Assembly: GCA_905182995.1 (NCBI GenBank) | Contig: CAJJDP010000136.1 | Location: forward strand, 236,625 to 300,624 | Direction of reading: 5' to 3' | DNA length: 64,000 nt | Source of the DNA: Paramecium octaurelia | Taxonomy: Eukaryota; Ciliophora; Oligohymenophorea; Peniculida; Parameciidae | Part shown: piece by piece, positions 24,708 through 36,162 of the stretch | Layout: each line of letters opens with the position of its first letter | Numbering within the stretch: position 1 is the stretch's first letter | The notes under the pieces: model-generated | Seen by the model: only the letters and a program-made list of their open reading frames with translations | Databases searched by the model: none | Told to the model about the DNA's origin: nothing | Program-made: the position numbers and the translations under genes

Positions 24708-26107
24708 ATGAAATCGCTTCTCTTGCTCTCTTTACTTGCTTTTGCTGTTGTTGCTGATTATGAATATGATGGAGATGTTATGGTACTAACCGAAGAAACA
24801 TTTGATTAAGCCTTCAATGAATTCGATTATTTGATGTTTGAATTCTATGCTCCTTGGTGTGGTCATTGCAAAGAACTCGCCCCTAAATATGCTGAGGCTG
24901 CTACTGCTCTTAGGTCTGAAGGAATAGTTTTGGCCAAGATCGATGCCACAGTCCAAAAGAAATTGGCTGAAAAGTATGGTGTCAAAGGATATCCAACTAT
25001 CAAATTCAGCGTTAAATAGGCTGTAAAGGATTTTGAAGGTGGAAGAAATGCTGATGGCATTAAGAATTGGATTTACAGCAATCTTAATCCAGAGAGTGAA
25101 TTACTTGAGACTCTTGAATAAGTCAATGAGGCTATTGCTCAAAATAATGTTCAATTTGTCTATTTTGCAGAGGAATAAAGCGAAAGGGATAGAGAATTGA
25201 GAAAATACAAAGAATTCTCTTTCACCATGAAATAGCATTTTGCCCATACAACAAGTAAAACAATCAGAGAAGCTCTAAACGTTCCAAAAGGAACCTACTT
25301 TGTTGGATTTAGAAATCAAAAGCCTTATTACTATTAAGGAAAACTTTCATTCCCAATCATGAAAACCTTTGTTGAGAATGTTGCAAATGAAAGAATTCAA
25401 GAGTACTCTGACAAAAAGGAATAACTAGATGAAAGAATAACTAAAAGCAAACCATTTGTTGTTGTCTTTTCTGATGAACCTGAAGTGTAAGTTGCTGCAT
25501 AAGCTTGGTCTTATTAGGACGAGTTACTTTTCATCAAGAATGTTGATGAGGAATTCACTAGAAAGATTCAAGTCAGATCTCAAGATCAAAAAGGAGTTTT
25601 CATCATCAAGGGAGATTAAAGATACAATAGGGTTTAAGGTCAAAGCGTTAGTGAATTCTTGGAGGCATTCTAATCAGGAAAAGCACATAAGTACCTTAAA
25701 TCATAAGCTGCTCCACAATAACAAGGATTGGTCAGAATCCTCATTGGAGATACTTATGAAGCTGCAAGATCTGTTAATGATTCTGTAATCTTATACTTTG
25801 ATTCTCAAAATGAAGAACAGTAATATCTTATAATTAATTATTTAGCAATGCAGTTTAAGAACAATTCTTGAAGGTGGCTGAAAGACTCTAACAAAACAAG
25901 CATTTGACTTTCCATAAAATCGATTTGTCATAAAATGAAGTTAGCGATTTGGCTGAATCTATTGAAATCGTTAAAATCAGATTATACAAAAATAACTAAC
26001 CAATTAAGTTCGTAATCAGGGCAAACAAAATTCAAGAAGAAAGATTTGTTAAATGGATTGTAGATAACGCAGCTAGTTAAGTTGTGGACCCCAAAGCTGA
26101 ATTATGA
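24708..26107 (+). CDS. protein disulfide isomerase, single active site
   Basis: 457 residues; ER lumen thiol oxidoreductase that forms and rearranges disulfides. Signal peptide [16 protein letters not shown]; one thioredoxin domain with [20 protein letters not shown] (CGHC active site) and the cis-Pro in GYPTIKF. The remaining three quarters shows only b-type folds: no second CxxC was found, unlike the classical a-b-b'-a' enzyme. It ends DPKAEL, an HDEL/KDEL-like retrieval signal. One 26-nt intron (25820-25845). Reduced one-site PDIs are known in ciliates and other protists. Confidence 0.92.
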
Positions 26108-26211
26108 TTTTGTGTAAAATAAAATAATATTTTAAATTCCATATAGAAACTTCTAATTGTACAATACTTAGTTTATATCCAAATTTAATTCGTCATTGAG
26201 AAATAAATAAA

Positions 26212-26905
26212 ATGGCAGATCAACTTGTTTTAGGATATTGGGGAATCAGAGGATTGGCTCAACCATGTAAGAATTCATATCATCCCTCTAGTGAGATATT
26301 TGATAGAGTACTTGGGATTACCATATGAAGAGAAAAGATACCTCAAGCCTGAAGAATGGTTCGGTGGACTTGGTGAAGCTCCATTCAACACCCACGTTCT
26401 TGTCAACCTCCCATACATCAAGGATGGCGACAAGTACGTTTACGAGAGTGCTGCCCTTTATGTCTATTTGGCTCATAAGGCTAATAGAGCTGATCTCTTG
26501 GGATCCACACCTGATGAACAAGTGGCTGTGGCTTAAGTGAGAGGTGTTATCTAAGATGCCTTGAAAGGTTTCTTCCACCTTATCACCCTCCCTGAAGATC
26601 AATATGCTGCAAAGAAAGATGAAGTCTTTGCAAATGAAGTTGCTTGGTTGATAGAAAGATTAGATAAATTCATTGGTGAAAACAAATGGGCTGCTGGAGC
26701 CAACCTTACATATATTGACTTTGGTCTCTTCGAATTAGAAGAAACATTGAAATCTTTCAATGCTGAGGCTTGGGCCAAGTTTGCCAACCTCCAAAAACAC
26801 CATTAGGAATTTTCAAACCTTCCTTAAATCAAGGAATACATGGCTTCTGGAAGATTCCTAGCTGGTCCCTTCTATCCACCAGGAAGATTTAGATGGGGAT
26901 TCTGA
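26212..26905 (+). CDS. glutathione S-transferase, mu class
   Basis: 222 residues; conjugates glutathione to electrophiles in the cytosol. One 25-nt intron (26267-26291). The N-terminal glutathione site reads GYWGIRGLAQPLRYLIEYLG, with the catalytic Tyr of mu-class enzymes, followed by LVNLPYIKDG with the cis-Pro and YESAALYVYLAHK. The helical C-terminal domain contains NLTYIDFGLFELEE, and the tail MASGRFLAGPFYPP matches the mu/sigma pattern. Complete, nothing missing. Confidence 0.94.
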
Positions 26906-28018
26906 TTATTAAATTCATAATTTAATACAAATATTATTGGAATTAACAACCAAGAAACCTTCCAAAAAATAGAATTCTTTAAGTCTTATTCATAATAGTG
27001 TATCCACATATATATTCTTTTTATTTTACTATTCTTATAAAAATTATTTAATTTAATTTAAAAGTCATTAATAAATAATTATTTATTTTAATAAACTGAT
27101 AAATTTAATAATAACAGTATTATCAAATACCATTAATAAATTTGCATAGCTATTTTTATAATAATAGGAGGAATGTACAATATTTCTAATGAAAATTAGA
27201 ATGATTTCATCAAAATTCCAAGGACCCACTTCAATATTGTCATTTTCTATCAAAATGTCTATTCAATATTATTTAACAACAACTATTTTTATTACTTTTG
27301 AGATAGGAATCCTCTAAAATAAGAGCATCAAAGTATCATATTAAGTCATTTTTTGAGACTATAAAATAAAGCCAGCATTTTTATTCAATAAAAGGATAAG
27401 CGATGATAGAGTTAATAAATAAAGTTGTTTTCTGTTTAAGTTACTTAAAATGATTCAATAAATCTCACTAGTTTTCAAAGTATTAAATATTAATATTTCA
27501 TCAATGAGCTTAGTGCTAATTACTAAATATGAGGATAAATTGTTAGACTTTATAAAATAATAATAATTAAGCACAATTTTGATTTAATATCTAGAATAGT
27601 ATAATATCAGTTTGACGTATATTGTGCTACTAAAGCATACTGAATGCTCAAACGGGTTATTTTAACTGTCAAAATCAAGAGATTAGAAGCTGCCTCTTTG
27701 ATTTCCATGTCAAATGTCTACCAATAAAACTTAAAAGTAGACCCTCTTATTTAATCAAAATTTCGATTTATGGCCATCTTAAGAATTACAATAACATGTC
27801 TAGTATCAAATACGAGTGGTATTGGTAGTATCAAGCGTGACGAATTCTCAATAAAGCTATGCCTACTTATTTTTATAATTTAATATGTATAAAAACTCAA
27901 TTATAAATGATATGATTTGGCATTTCTAGAATTAGTACCCCTAAAAATAGAGATATTAGAACTGTAATTATAAAGTTTTATTGACTTAACAATTCTTAAA
28001 AAAAAATAAATTAAACAA
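26906..28018. other. AT-rich gap with scattered coding relics
   Basis: 1.1 kb. Around 27174-27300 a frame begins MYNISNENQNDFIKIPRTHF and soon meets TGA. Around 27640-27820 another frame gives GYFNCQNQEIRSCLFDFHVK, then CLPIKLKSRPSYLIKISIYG. These do not join through any acceptable intron, so a decayed gene is likely. No transposon ends were noticed. Confidence 0.4.
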
Positions 28019-28566
28019 ATGGTTTTTATGGCAATGGCAAGCTCAACACATTCAATAGAAAACTCTCCAACATCAACCATGTCTTAGGCTCCTAAAATTA
28101 AAGAGGAATCTATTACTATTGGCTTGAGTTGGAAAGCAATACTTAGAAAAAAAAATTAGACTAAACGCCCGAATTAAAAACTAACTCCAAGGTTATCAGA
28201 ATCGATAAAATCAAAGAACATACCCAAGAATGTAGCCAAAGCCATCATACAATAAATCCTTAATAACAATGTATAGGAGCAGATAGAAGAAAAAGAGGAG
28301 TTCTTGAAATTCATCATTAAAAATAGAAAAATTTAGAATCTAGCTTACCTGATGAAAATAACAAGACCTCATAAATTAGAAAGGCTAAACAAATTACATA
28401 AATAGTTTAGATAGATTTGGTATGCAATAAATGTAATCATATTTTTAGTTGGAATTTTCTGAAAAAGTAGTATGTACCATATATATTCAATTCCAGAATT
28501 AAAAATCCAGAAGGCCATTTGCAATACAGGAATCAATTAATGAAAGTGTTTGCTCAAAAATAATGA
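28019..28566 (+). CDS. basic helical protein, unknown
   Basis: 172 residues after a 29-nt intron (28420-28448). Begins MVFMAMASSTHSIENSPTS; strongly basic (KKNQTKRPNQKLTPRLS) with a central acidic helix (NNVQEQIEEKEEFLKFIIKN). The C-terminus, WNFLKKQYVPYIFNSRIKNP, looks ordered. No family was recognised; the basic character would fit a nucleic-acid-associated or ribosomal role, but that is a guess. Confidence 0.65.
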
Positions 28567-28777
28567 TTTAATATTTGTATGACTTAAATAACAATCGATT
28601 CATCATATGATTCAGACCCTAATTTGTGACCTAAAAGAGCAATAGTCATAAAATCTCTTAATTTCATGCCTTTTGGTGTAAATTTTTGTTGTAAATAACG
28701 AAGAAAGTATTTAAATCGATAATAATTAATTAGTATAGCATTTTTTTCATAAATAAAATAATCAAATTTAGACCAAC

Positions 28778-29005
28778 ATGTTTTTCAAACTTGTAGTGAA
28801 GGTTGGAATTCAAAGTGTGAAACATCAAATAAGACCCGCTATTGCAGCATATAGAACTCTTGCAAATAATCACTTAAACTTGCATAATTTGAATACTTTT
28901 TATCTGAATTAGCTAACACGTTTTGCAGAAGAAGAAGAAAATGATCTTAACGAATTAAATATAATCAACTGTTTGTCGGAGGTGAAATCTTTAAATGAAA
29001 ATTGA
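28778..29005 (+). CDS. small protein, possibly mitochondrial
   Basis: 75 residues: MFFKLVVKVGIQSVKHQIRP, then AIAAYRTLANNHLNLHNLN and an acidic end. The N-terminus is amphipathic, basic and free of acidic residues, as in mitochondrial targeting peptides (inference). Convergent with the HMG gene, 98 bp apart. No family assigned. Confidence 0.5.
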
Positions 29006-29103
29006 GTATATGAAATTTATAATTACATTATTTACATTCGTTAAATAAATAACAGAAAGCTAAAACTTTAAAATGAAAATTTTTTGTTAATCAAAATATA
29101 AGA

Positions 29104-29999
29104 TCAACATCTTCTGCCCATTGATTTCTTACGGTTCATATCCTTTTTATCTTTAACATCTTTATCATTCATTTTCTTTGATTCCCCTTTACCTTCATCT
29201 TTAGTATTTTTGGTTCCTTTTTTACTAATTTTATAATTATAAAATAGCTACTTATCTTTGTCATCCTTCTTTTTATCTTCCTTCTTCATTTAATCTTCCT
29301 TCTCATGTTTCTATTATGCAGTTTCTTCGTCATCCTTCATTTTTCTGGGACCCCTCTTATAAGGAGGCAATTCCTAATACTACAAATCTTGTCTTGTAGC
29401 CGATCGTTTGAACTTCTCCTCTATCAACTGGTCGAACTGCTCTCTCTTTTCTGAATGCTTTCTAATTAATTCTATATTTATTTGTATTACTTTGACCATT
29501 CATCCATTTGTTTATGGTAATGTTCTAGCTTCTTTTCGAAATCATCATCGTACTTCTTTCTATCCTTATTTGAAAGTTTATTATATTGATCCACCAATGC
29601 CTTTGTTACCTAACCAGAGGATAAATCAGGATTCTCTTCAGAATATGCTCTTCTATTCTCCGCTATATATACTAAACAACCTGATACTGGTTTCTTTGGT
29701 TTCTCAGGAACTTCCAGTAAGGCTTTGTACTTTTTCAAATCTTATGCATTCCCGCCATAATATAAAAGTAAGTCTTCCTTGTACTTTGCCTCCATTTTTT
29801 CAAATTCATCATCATATTTCTCTTTCTCGTCTTCATCTATTTATCTCCACATTTCCGCGATTTTGCTTTGGATTTCCTTACCTTTCATCATCCCATCTTT
29901 TTTCATTTAGGCAGCTTTTTCAGCATAGAATACCTGATATGAAGACATGCAAATTCTAGCAGGGGGTTTCTTTAATGTTCCACTTCTTAACTACATCAT
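29104..29999 (-). CDS. HMG-box protein with two boxes
   Basis: 279 residues after introns 29462-29490 (29 nt) and 29225-29251 (27 nt). Nuclear DNA-bending protein of the HMGB kind. Box A (about residues 15-75) starts PPARICMSSYQVFYAEKAA and includes KIAEMWRQIDEDEKEKYDDE. Box B (about 95-165) has PKKPVSGCLVYIAENRRAYS and KALVDQYNKLSNKDRKKYDD. A highly basic Lys/Asp/Glu tail follows, ending KKSMGRRC. The tandem boxes and charged tail match ciliate and animal HMGB proteins. Confidence 0.88.
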
Positions 30000-30583
30000 C
30001 TGATAGTAATTTTCAAATTTGAAATGTAAATATATAAAATGTTGTATAGAATTAAGATAAAATTGAACTTAAATGATTGATTTGATTATATTTATTCAAA
30101 GCAATAAGTGCTATTCATTAAATGCCAAATTTTAAATGTAAATCAATCAACTTAATAGTAATGTAAAATATCAACAATAATATTAAGGTATCATGATCAA
30201 TCAATTATAAATACCTTTTTAAGTGAATAACCTTGTTATTCTATCTAAATAAGACCTTAAAATGTTTTCAGTTTATCTGAATCAAACTTCAACTAGTTTT
30301 AAATAAATTACTCAAAGAATTGAATTGAGAATTTTAATACTTTTATAACATTAATAAATTATTCTAATTTATAATCTTATCTTTAATTTCACCTCTTTCT
30401 TTTATAAAATTACTTCTAAGACTCTACATCCTAAAAGTATATATTGTAATATTCGACACTCTCCCAATCATCTTTGCCTTCAACATAATAAAATATTTAG
30501 AAATTTGGTAGAGAGAAATATTTAAGTAAACAATAACATGGTCGAAAAATATCAAGAGTTCATTAATCAATCAAGTTACAAAG

Positions 30584-30898
30584 TCAAAAATGTGGTTTTG
30601 TATTGGCAGTCGAGTCAAGAATAAAAAATTTCTTTTTTTCAACAATTTAAGTTAAAATAAGTATGCATAAATGTATAAGATCATTTAACTTTTTAGATGG
30701 CCACCAATGATGGAAATATGAATTTAGTTGGAGTGAAAATTGGAATTGATAGATGAGGCGAAGTTGAGGTGTTTAGGTCATCAAAATCTTCTTCCCTGAT
30801 GTATTTAATGAAAGTGGATTTGAGGATATCTTATTTTTGGATTTCTTCTCCTTAGCCTTCTTCACAAATCTATTCTTATCAATATTAAAGGTATTCAT
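30584..30898 (-). CDS. short hypothetical frame (copy 1)
   Basis: 104-residue frame beginning MNTFNIDKNRFVKKAKEKKS, duplicated at 31919-32233. An overlapping second frame (STFIKYIREEDFDDLNTSTS) also looks coding-like, so the true reading or splicing is unclear. Since the repeat is probably an artefact, the genome likely has one copy, directly downstream of the phosphotransferase stop. Confidence 0.35.
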
Positions 30899-31171
30899 GT
30901 TGATTTATAATAATTAAAAAATAGAAATTGATTTTACATCGCTTAAATAGCACATCTATGGAGTACTAAGTTATTTAGCCTTAAGGAAATAAATCCTGAG
31001 ATGATAATAGCTGATTTACACTATAGATGAATAGGATAATTAGACTAAAAGGACATGCTCGTAATATATATATAAAGATTTTGATTTTCTTAGAAACTTT
31101 AAATTTTATATACATTTAATTAATTTTTAGACAACTTATGGTGCGATATATTTATAAAATTTGATAATAAC

Positions 31172-31517
31172 TCAATTTTCTTTCTTCTTGATTGTGAAAC
31201 AACTAATATTAAGGTATGTGGTTATTTAATTTATTACATTCTTAATAAATAAGAGAGTTAGAACAATTGTGGAAATAAATTAAATCCAGAACAATATTTT
31301 CAAATGTTCTAAACTGAATGGAATGAAAAAGGTTAATAAACTAATGATGATGAAGGGCAACATTTCCAAGTGGAATAAGGGGGTTTAATCCTGGGATATA
31401 AATTGCATAATTTACTTTAGTTGTTGAACAAACAATTGTTTTGCAGACAATTGAAGATAGAATAATTCCAAAATTAATCAAGAGTGGTCCAGCAAGTTGG
31501 CTATAGATTGGGGATGA
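31172..31517 (-). other. duplicated 3' end of the phosphotransferase gene
   Basis: Copy-1 version of the last part of the gene at 32507-33697, cut at the N. It contains the same two final exons ([20 protein letters not shown] and [19 protein letters not shown]). It should not be counted as a separate gene. Confidence 0.9.
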
Positions 31518-31518
31518 N
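31518..31518. other. single-base assembly gap (N)
   Basis: The only ambiguous base in the window, exactly at the junction of the two identical 1,334-bp copies. Confidence 0.99.
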
Positions 31519-32852
31519 TAAGGTATCATGATCAATCAATTATAAATACCTTTTTAAGTGAATAACCTTGTTATTCTATCTAAATAAGACCTTAAAATGT
31601 TTTCAGTTTATCTGAATCAAACTTCAACTAGTTTTAAATAAATTACTCAAAGAATTGAATTGAGAATTTTAATACTTTTATAACATTAATAAATTATTCT
31701 AATTTATAATCTTATCTTTAATTTCACCTCTTTCTTTTATAAAATTACTTCTAAGACTCTACATCCTAAAAGTATATATTGTAATATTCGACACTCTCCC
31801 AATCATCTTTGCCTTCAACATAATAAAATATTTAGAAATTTGGTAGAGAGAAATATTTAAGTAAACAATAACATGGTCGAAAAATATCAAGAGTTCATTA
31901 ATCAATCAAGTTACAAAGTCAAAAATGTGGTTTTGTATTGGCAGTCGAGTCAAGAATAAAAAATTTCTTTTTTTCAACAATTTAAGTTAAAATAAGTATG
32001 CATAAATGTATAAGATCATTTAACTTTTTAGATGGCCACCAATGATGGAAATATGAATTTAGTTGGAGTGAAAATTGGAATTGATAGATGAGGCGAAGTT
32101 GAGGTGTTTAGGTCATCAAAATCTTCTTCCCTGATGTATTTAATGAAAGTGGATTTGAGGATATCTTATTTTTGGATTTCTTCTCCTTAGCCTTCTTCAC
32201 AAATCTATTCTTATCAATATTAAAGGTATTCATGTTGATTTATAATAATTAAAAAATAGAAATTGATTTTACATCGCTTAAATAGCACATCTATGGAGTA
32301 CTAAGTTATTTAGCCTTAAGGAAATAAATCCTGAGATGATAATAGCTGATTTACACTATAGATGAATAGGATAATTAGACTAAAAGGACATGCTCGTAAT
32401 ATATATATAAAGATTTTGATTTTCTTAGAAACTTTAAATTTTATATACATTTAATTAATTTTTAGACAACTTATGGTGCGATATATTTATAAAATTTGAT
32501 AATAACTCAATTTTCTTTCTTCTTGATTGTGAAACAACTAATATTAAGGTATGTGGTTATTTAATTTATTACATTCTTAATAAATAAGAGAGTTAGAACA
32601 ATTGTGGAAATAAATTAAATCCAGAACAATATTTTCAAATGTTCTAAACTGAATGGAATGAAAAAGGTTAATAAACTAATGATGATGAAGGGCAACATTT
32701 CCAAGTGGAATAAGGGGGTTTAATCCTGGGATATAAATTGCATAATTTACTTTAGTTGTTGAACAAACAATTGTTTTGCAGACAATTGAAGATAGAATAA
32801 TTCCAAAATTAATCAAGAGTGGTCCAGCAAGTTGGCTATAGATTGGGGATGA
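31519..32852. repeat. exact direct duplication, copy 2 (likely assembly overlap)
   Basis: Second copy of 30184-31517. It joins without break to the unique sequence from 32853, completing the phosphotransferase gene, so this copy has the true right-hand context; copy 1 has the true left-hand context next to the HMG gene. Confidence 0.97.
31919..32233 (-). CDS. short hypothetical frame (copy 2)
   Basis: Identical to 30584-30898. It begins about 270 bp downstream of the phosphotransferase stop on the same strand. Lys-rich N-terminus; no domain recognised; two overlapping frames compete, so the model is provisional. Confidence 0.35.
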
Positions 32853-33697
32853 GAACCAGACAAACTCTAAGGGGATAAGACTAATTCTTACATAAGGTCC
32901 AAAACAAAAACAACGGTATCCATTCGCTGAACACTCTAAGTGGTTTTTAAGATTTGAAGATATTGGAGAAGAACAAAAAAATGTCTGAAATGATTGCTGC
33001 TCCCAAAATAGTAGTTGTGACTATTTTATATAGATTGAATCCAAATATTTTATTGTGCCAAGCGCTTTATCCAAAGATTGCTGAAAACTAGGTATATATA
33101 AGGTGATGATACCAATTAGACTGAAATAGCTACTAATTCCAATTCAGTTACACCGAAATTAGCCAAATGAGTATGCAAAACTCCAGTGTAATATTCTTTT
33201 TAGTTTATAGCCCAAAGTCCTATTTGACAAAAGAATTAAAAATAAAATAAGGTGTCTCTGTCCATCAAGGTTGCCTATGCTGCTCCAATAATGAAAAATT
33301 GCATAATGAATGAATCACAACCATGATCAAACAACTAGCCCAAAGGAGAAGATGATTATGTTCTTCTGGCTTGTTTTCCATCAGTCGCGTCAAGAGTTTG
33401 ATATGCAAAAATAGCGAATGCCATAAAATAAAATGTCCAAGTTGGAATTTCTTAGGTTAATGTCATATCGGCGAAAACCTAGAATATGCAAGCCAAGATC
33501 ATTGTTATGAATCCAATGAAGGTAATCAGATTTGGAGCAAGCCACTATGATAATTATTTACTCATATTTACAGTGGGGTAAAGTTCACTTACAAATATCC
33601 AGAATGGATTAATCTTATTGTCCAAATAAGAGTACCCTCCAGAGACGTATTTATATTTTTTTAGGTTTTCCAATCCAGTGTTGGAGATGAATGCCAT
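32507..33697 (-). CDS. CDP-alcohol phosphotransferase (choline/ethanolamine type), copy A
   Basis: 371 residues; transfers phosphocholine or phosphoethanolamine from the CDP form to diacylglycerol in the ER or Golgi membrane. Introns 33088-33112, 32867-32891 and 32726-32750, 25 nt each. The catalytic signature is complete: DG-x2-AR ([18 protein letters not shown]), then Gly, and two Asp in [28 protein letters not shown] is the entry helix, and several membrane segments follow. It starts 124 bp from, and divergent to, cyclophilin H. A paralogue lies at 42061-43351. Substrate (choline or ethanolamine) cannot be decided from sequence. Confidence 0.93.
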
Positions 33698-33820
33698 AAT
33701 AATTAATTATTGAAAATCAAAAAGAAATATCTAGAATAAAATGTAATCTTATTGAGAATAATTTTAGAAAAGGTAAGGAAAACCCCACACACAAAATATT
33801 TATAATTTAATTAAAAAAAC

Positions 33821-34374
33821 ATGATTAGAAATCCTCAAAATCCAATTGTGTTCTTCGATGTAGCTATAGCTGGTCAAAAGGTCGGTCGCATAAGAATGGA
33901 GTTGTATGCTGATGTAGTTCCAAAAACAGCAGAGAATTTCAGACAGTTGTGTACAGGAGAATATAAGAGATTTGATAAACCTGCTGGTTACAAGGGTTGC
34001 TAATTTCATAGAGTGATCAAGGATTTCATGATCTAGGGAGGTGATTTTGTGATGGTATCCATTCTTAATTACAATAGGGAGATGGCACTGGGTGTGTTTC
34101 AATTTATGGAGATAAATTCGAAGATGAGAATTTTTAATTGAGACATGATGAACCTGGATTATTGTCTATGGCCAATTCTGGGCCCAACAGTAACGGCTGT
34201 CAATTTTTTATAACTTGTACCAAATGCGATTGGTTAGATGGAAAACATGTAGTATTTGGTAAGGTAATTGATGCAGGGTCTATGCAAGTGATCAGAAGAA
34301 TTGAAACCACTCCAGTTGGTCCACAAAATAAACCAAAATAAATCATCATTATAGAAGAGTGTGGAGAGTTGTGA
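33821..34374 (+). CDS. PPIH: cyclophilin H-like peptidyl-prolyl isomerase
   Basis: 176 residues after a 23-nt intron (34055-34077). Proline isomerase; cyclophilin H normally sits in the U4/U6.U5 spliceosomal particle. [20 protein letters not shown], the catalytic Arg in [33 protein letters not shown] (active-site Gln/Phe) and [12 protein letters not shown] are all present. FDKPAGYKG and KCDWLDGKH fit PPIH better than cyclophilin A. Complete. Confidence 0.93.
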
Positions 34375-34476
34375 CTAAATTACATTAACATTCTCAAAGA
34401 GTTTATTAACATTATTATCAAATTTCATGTAAAGGGAAAATTTATATTAATGTTATTTTTATGCGTATTGAAAATT

Positions 34477-36014
34477 TCAAAATTTGCCTTAGTTTGATAT
34501 CAAACTAAGAAGTTCATCACCACAGTGCTCATCGTATTTTTTCTCTATTTTAATTGCAGCTAAAGCTGAGGTAAGTTATGTAATCTATTATTCACTGAGA
34601 TTCAGTTATTTAATTTGCTAATCTCCCATTTGCATCAACTTCGATTCAGATATTTTTAATCCTTGCAAAATCTTATATATACATTCTCCCTAAAAATGAA
34701 TATTGTAATTAAATTTACTTCGTTTAATTTAAGAATTTCTTCATAAAGTTTTTTTGAGTAAGTAAGATGGGAATTACTTTAAACAGTTTATTAAACTTTC
34801 ATAGTATAATTGTTGCCCATTATATGCAACTGCTTTTAATCTGGCGTAGTAGGTGCTGTTCGATGTTTCTTTTAAGATTAGAATTGTTATTGGGCATTAT
34901 GCTTTTTCTTTTACATTTTGGATCCGTCTGAAAAATCAGAGCCTCTCCTTGAATTAGAGTCAGATGTCTTTGTATTTGTTATGGATTATTAACAAAACGG
35001 TTATCCAATTTCCAATTTCTCTTTGCTCATATAATCTTGAGGAATGTAATTGGGGATTATCGGACCTAGATAATTTGATGTGGGCTTGTATGGTTGTCTT
35101 TTTGCTTCAATGTGAACATTTGGTTCTTCTATGACCCAAGAGTTATCAGGCAATTACTTACGAACTCTAACAAAATTTAACTGAAAATTGTACCTTCTCT
35201 CTTGATCGGAATGGTAGAATGCACATTCACCTAACTTCTTAGTGCAATTAGACTAGGTGCATGGCTTAGTTTTATAAATTAGAGGATGATATTCAAATTC
35301 TTTCCATCCATGACAATATTTGCAGTCTTCTTAATCTGGACATCCTCCTTTATCATAATTTAAAATCTGATTGGTTTTATTCCAATGTGGACATTCCTTT
35401 GGCTATAACTTCCTTGGATCTCTTCGAAAGTCCTAAGCGTTATGAGCATAAACACAGGAAGCCCTGTCATGACTAAAAATGGTTTTTAAGATTAAGATGT
35501 TACTTGATTGTAAGAGGACACCAAACAGTTTTGTATTAAAACATCCAGAAGTTTTTGTCTTGAACCATTCCATCCAACTTAACTGGAATGATCAATTCTT
35601 GATCATTATGAGCAAATGAACAATATACTCCATAATCACATTCCTTTATGTGAGTGCAATATTTGGTCTTGTATCTGTTGGGATGGTACACTTGCTCCAC
35701 TTTATTGTGAGCAAATTGACATTCATCGCCTTATGGACAATTGTCAGCTTGCGGGCATAATTGGCATCTGAAAATAAATATTCACATTTAAATTACTTAT
35801 ATGAACAATATTTGAGATCTCTTCTCCTATCAGTTTCGTCATGAAAAAATGGGCAATACTTTTTTTAGTTAATCTGATGTTGAATCTAACATTTTTGAGT
35901 TTTAAATAGATGATGGTCGATATGCTGTTGAATTCTAACTGGAGAATTGGGATTGTAAATATCTAAATTAGTAAGTGATGATTCGTGAGAACGAACTCTT
36001 CGACTTCCTAGCAT
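34477..36014 (-). CDS. multi-CCCH zinc-finger protein, Unkempt-like
   Basis: 482 residues after introns 35768-35796, 35473-35503 and 34690-34718. The N-terminal half holds a chain of C-x-C-x-C-x-H fingers: FKTQKCQIQHQINQKKYCPF FH..., DECQFAHNK, TKYCTHIKECDYGVYCSFAH, ASCVYAHN, CPDQEDCKYCHGWKEFEYHP and TKPCTQSNCTKKLGECAFYH. This arrangement recalls Unkempt and plant tandem-finger RNA-binding proteins. After a Ser/Lys/Gln-rich linker, the C-terminus (LYEEILKLNEGECIYKILQG) is helical. Likely an RNA-binding translational regulator (inference). Confidence 0.85.
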
Positions 36015-36162
36015 TCGTTAATAAACTATTTTTTATAATAACTATTAAATCAACTCATCATCATCATAAAATTTATAAGAAAATGTTAGTTATACCAAAA
36101 TTTGAATTCCAAGAAACACACCTATCCCAAGAAACAAGAACAATATTTAAATATTGATTAAT

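Larger units (their letters stand above)
30184..31517. repeat. exact direct duplication, copy 1 (likely assembly overlap)
   Basis: 1,334 bp that matches 31519-32852 at every line compared, offset 1,335, separated by one N. Copy 1 breaks off inside the phosphotransferase coding sequence, whereas copy 2 continues it correctly. This is what is expected if two contigs with overlapping ends were joined with a placeholder N. Confidence 0.97.

Noticed and set aside
29408-29959. 183-codon plus-strand frame
   Set aside because: It is the antisense shadow of the HMG-box gene, whose two boxes and introns are clear on the minus strand.
31341-31535. Separate short gene spanning the N
   Set aside because: It is the truncated duplicate end of the phosphotransferase created by the unmerged overlap.
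33545-33595. GTAAGTGAAC... looking like a donor in the phosphotransferase
   Set aside because: The unspliced frame reads smoothly into [11 protein letters not shown] and no acceptor in range keeps phase.
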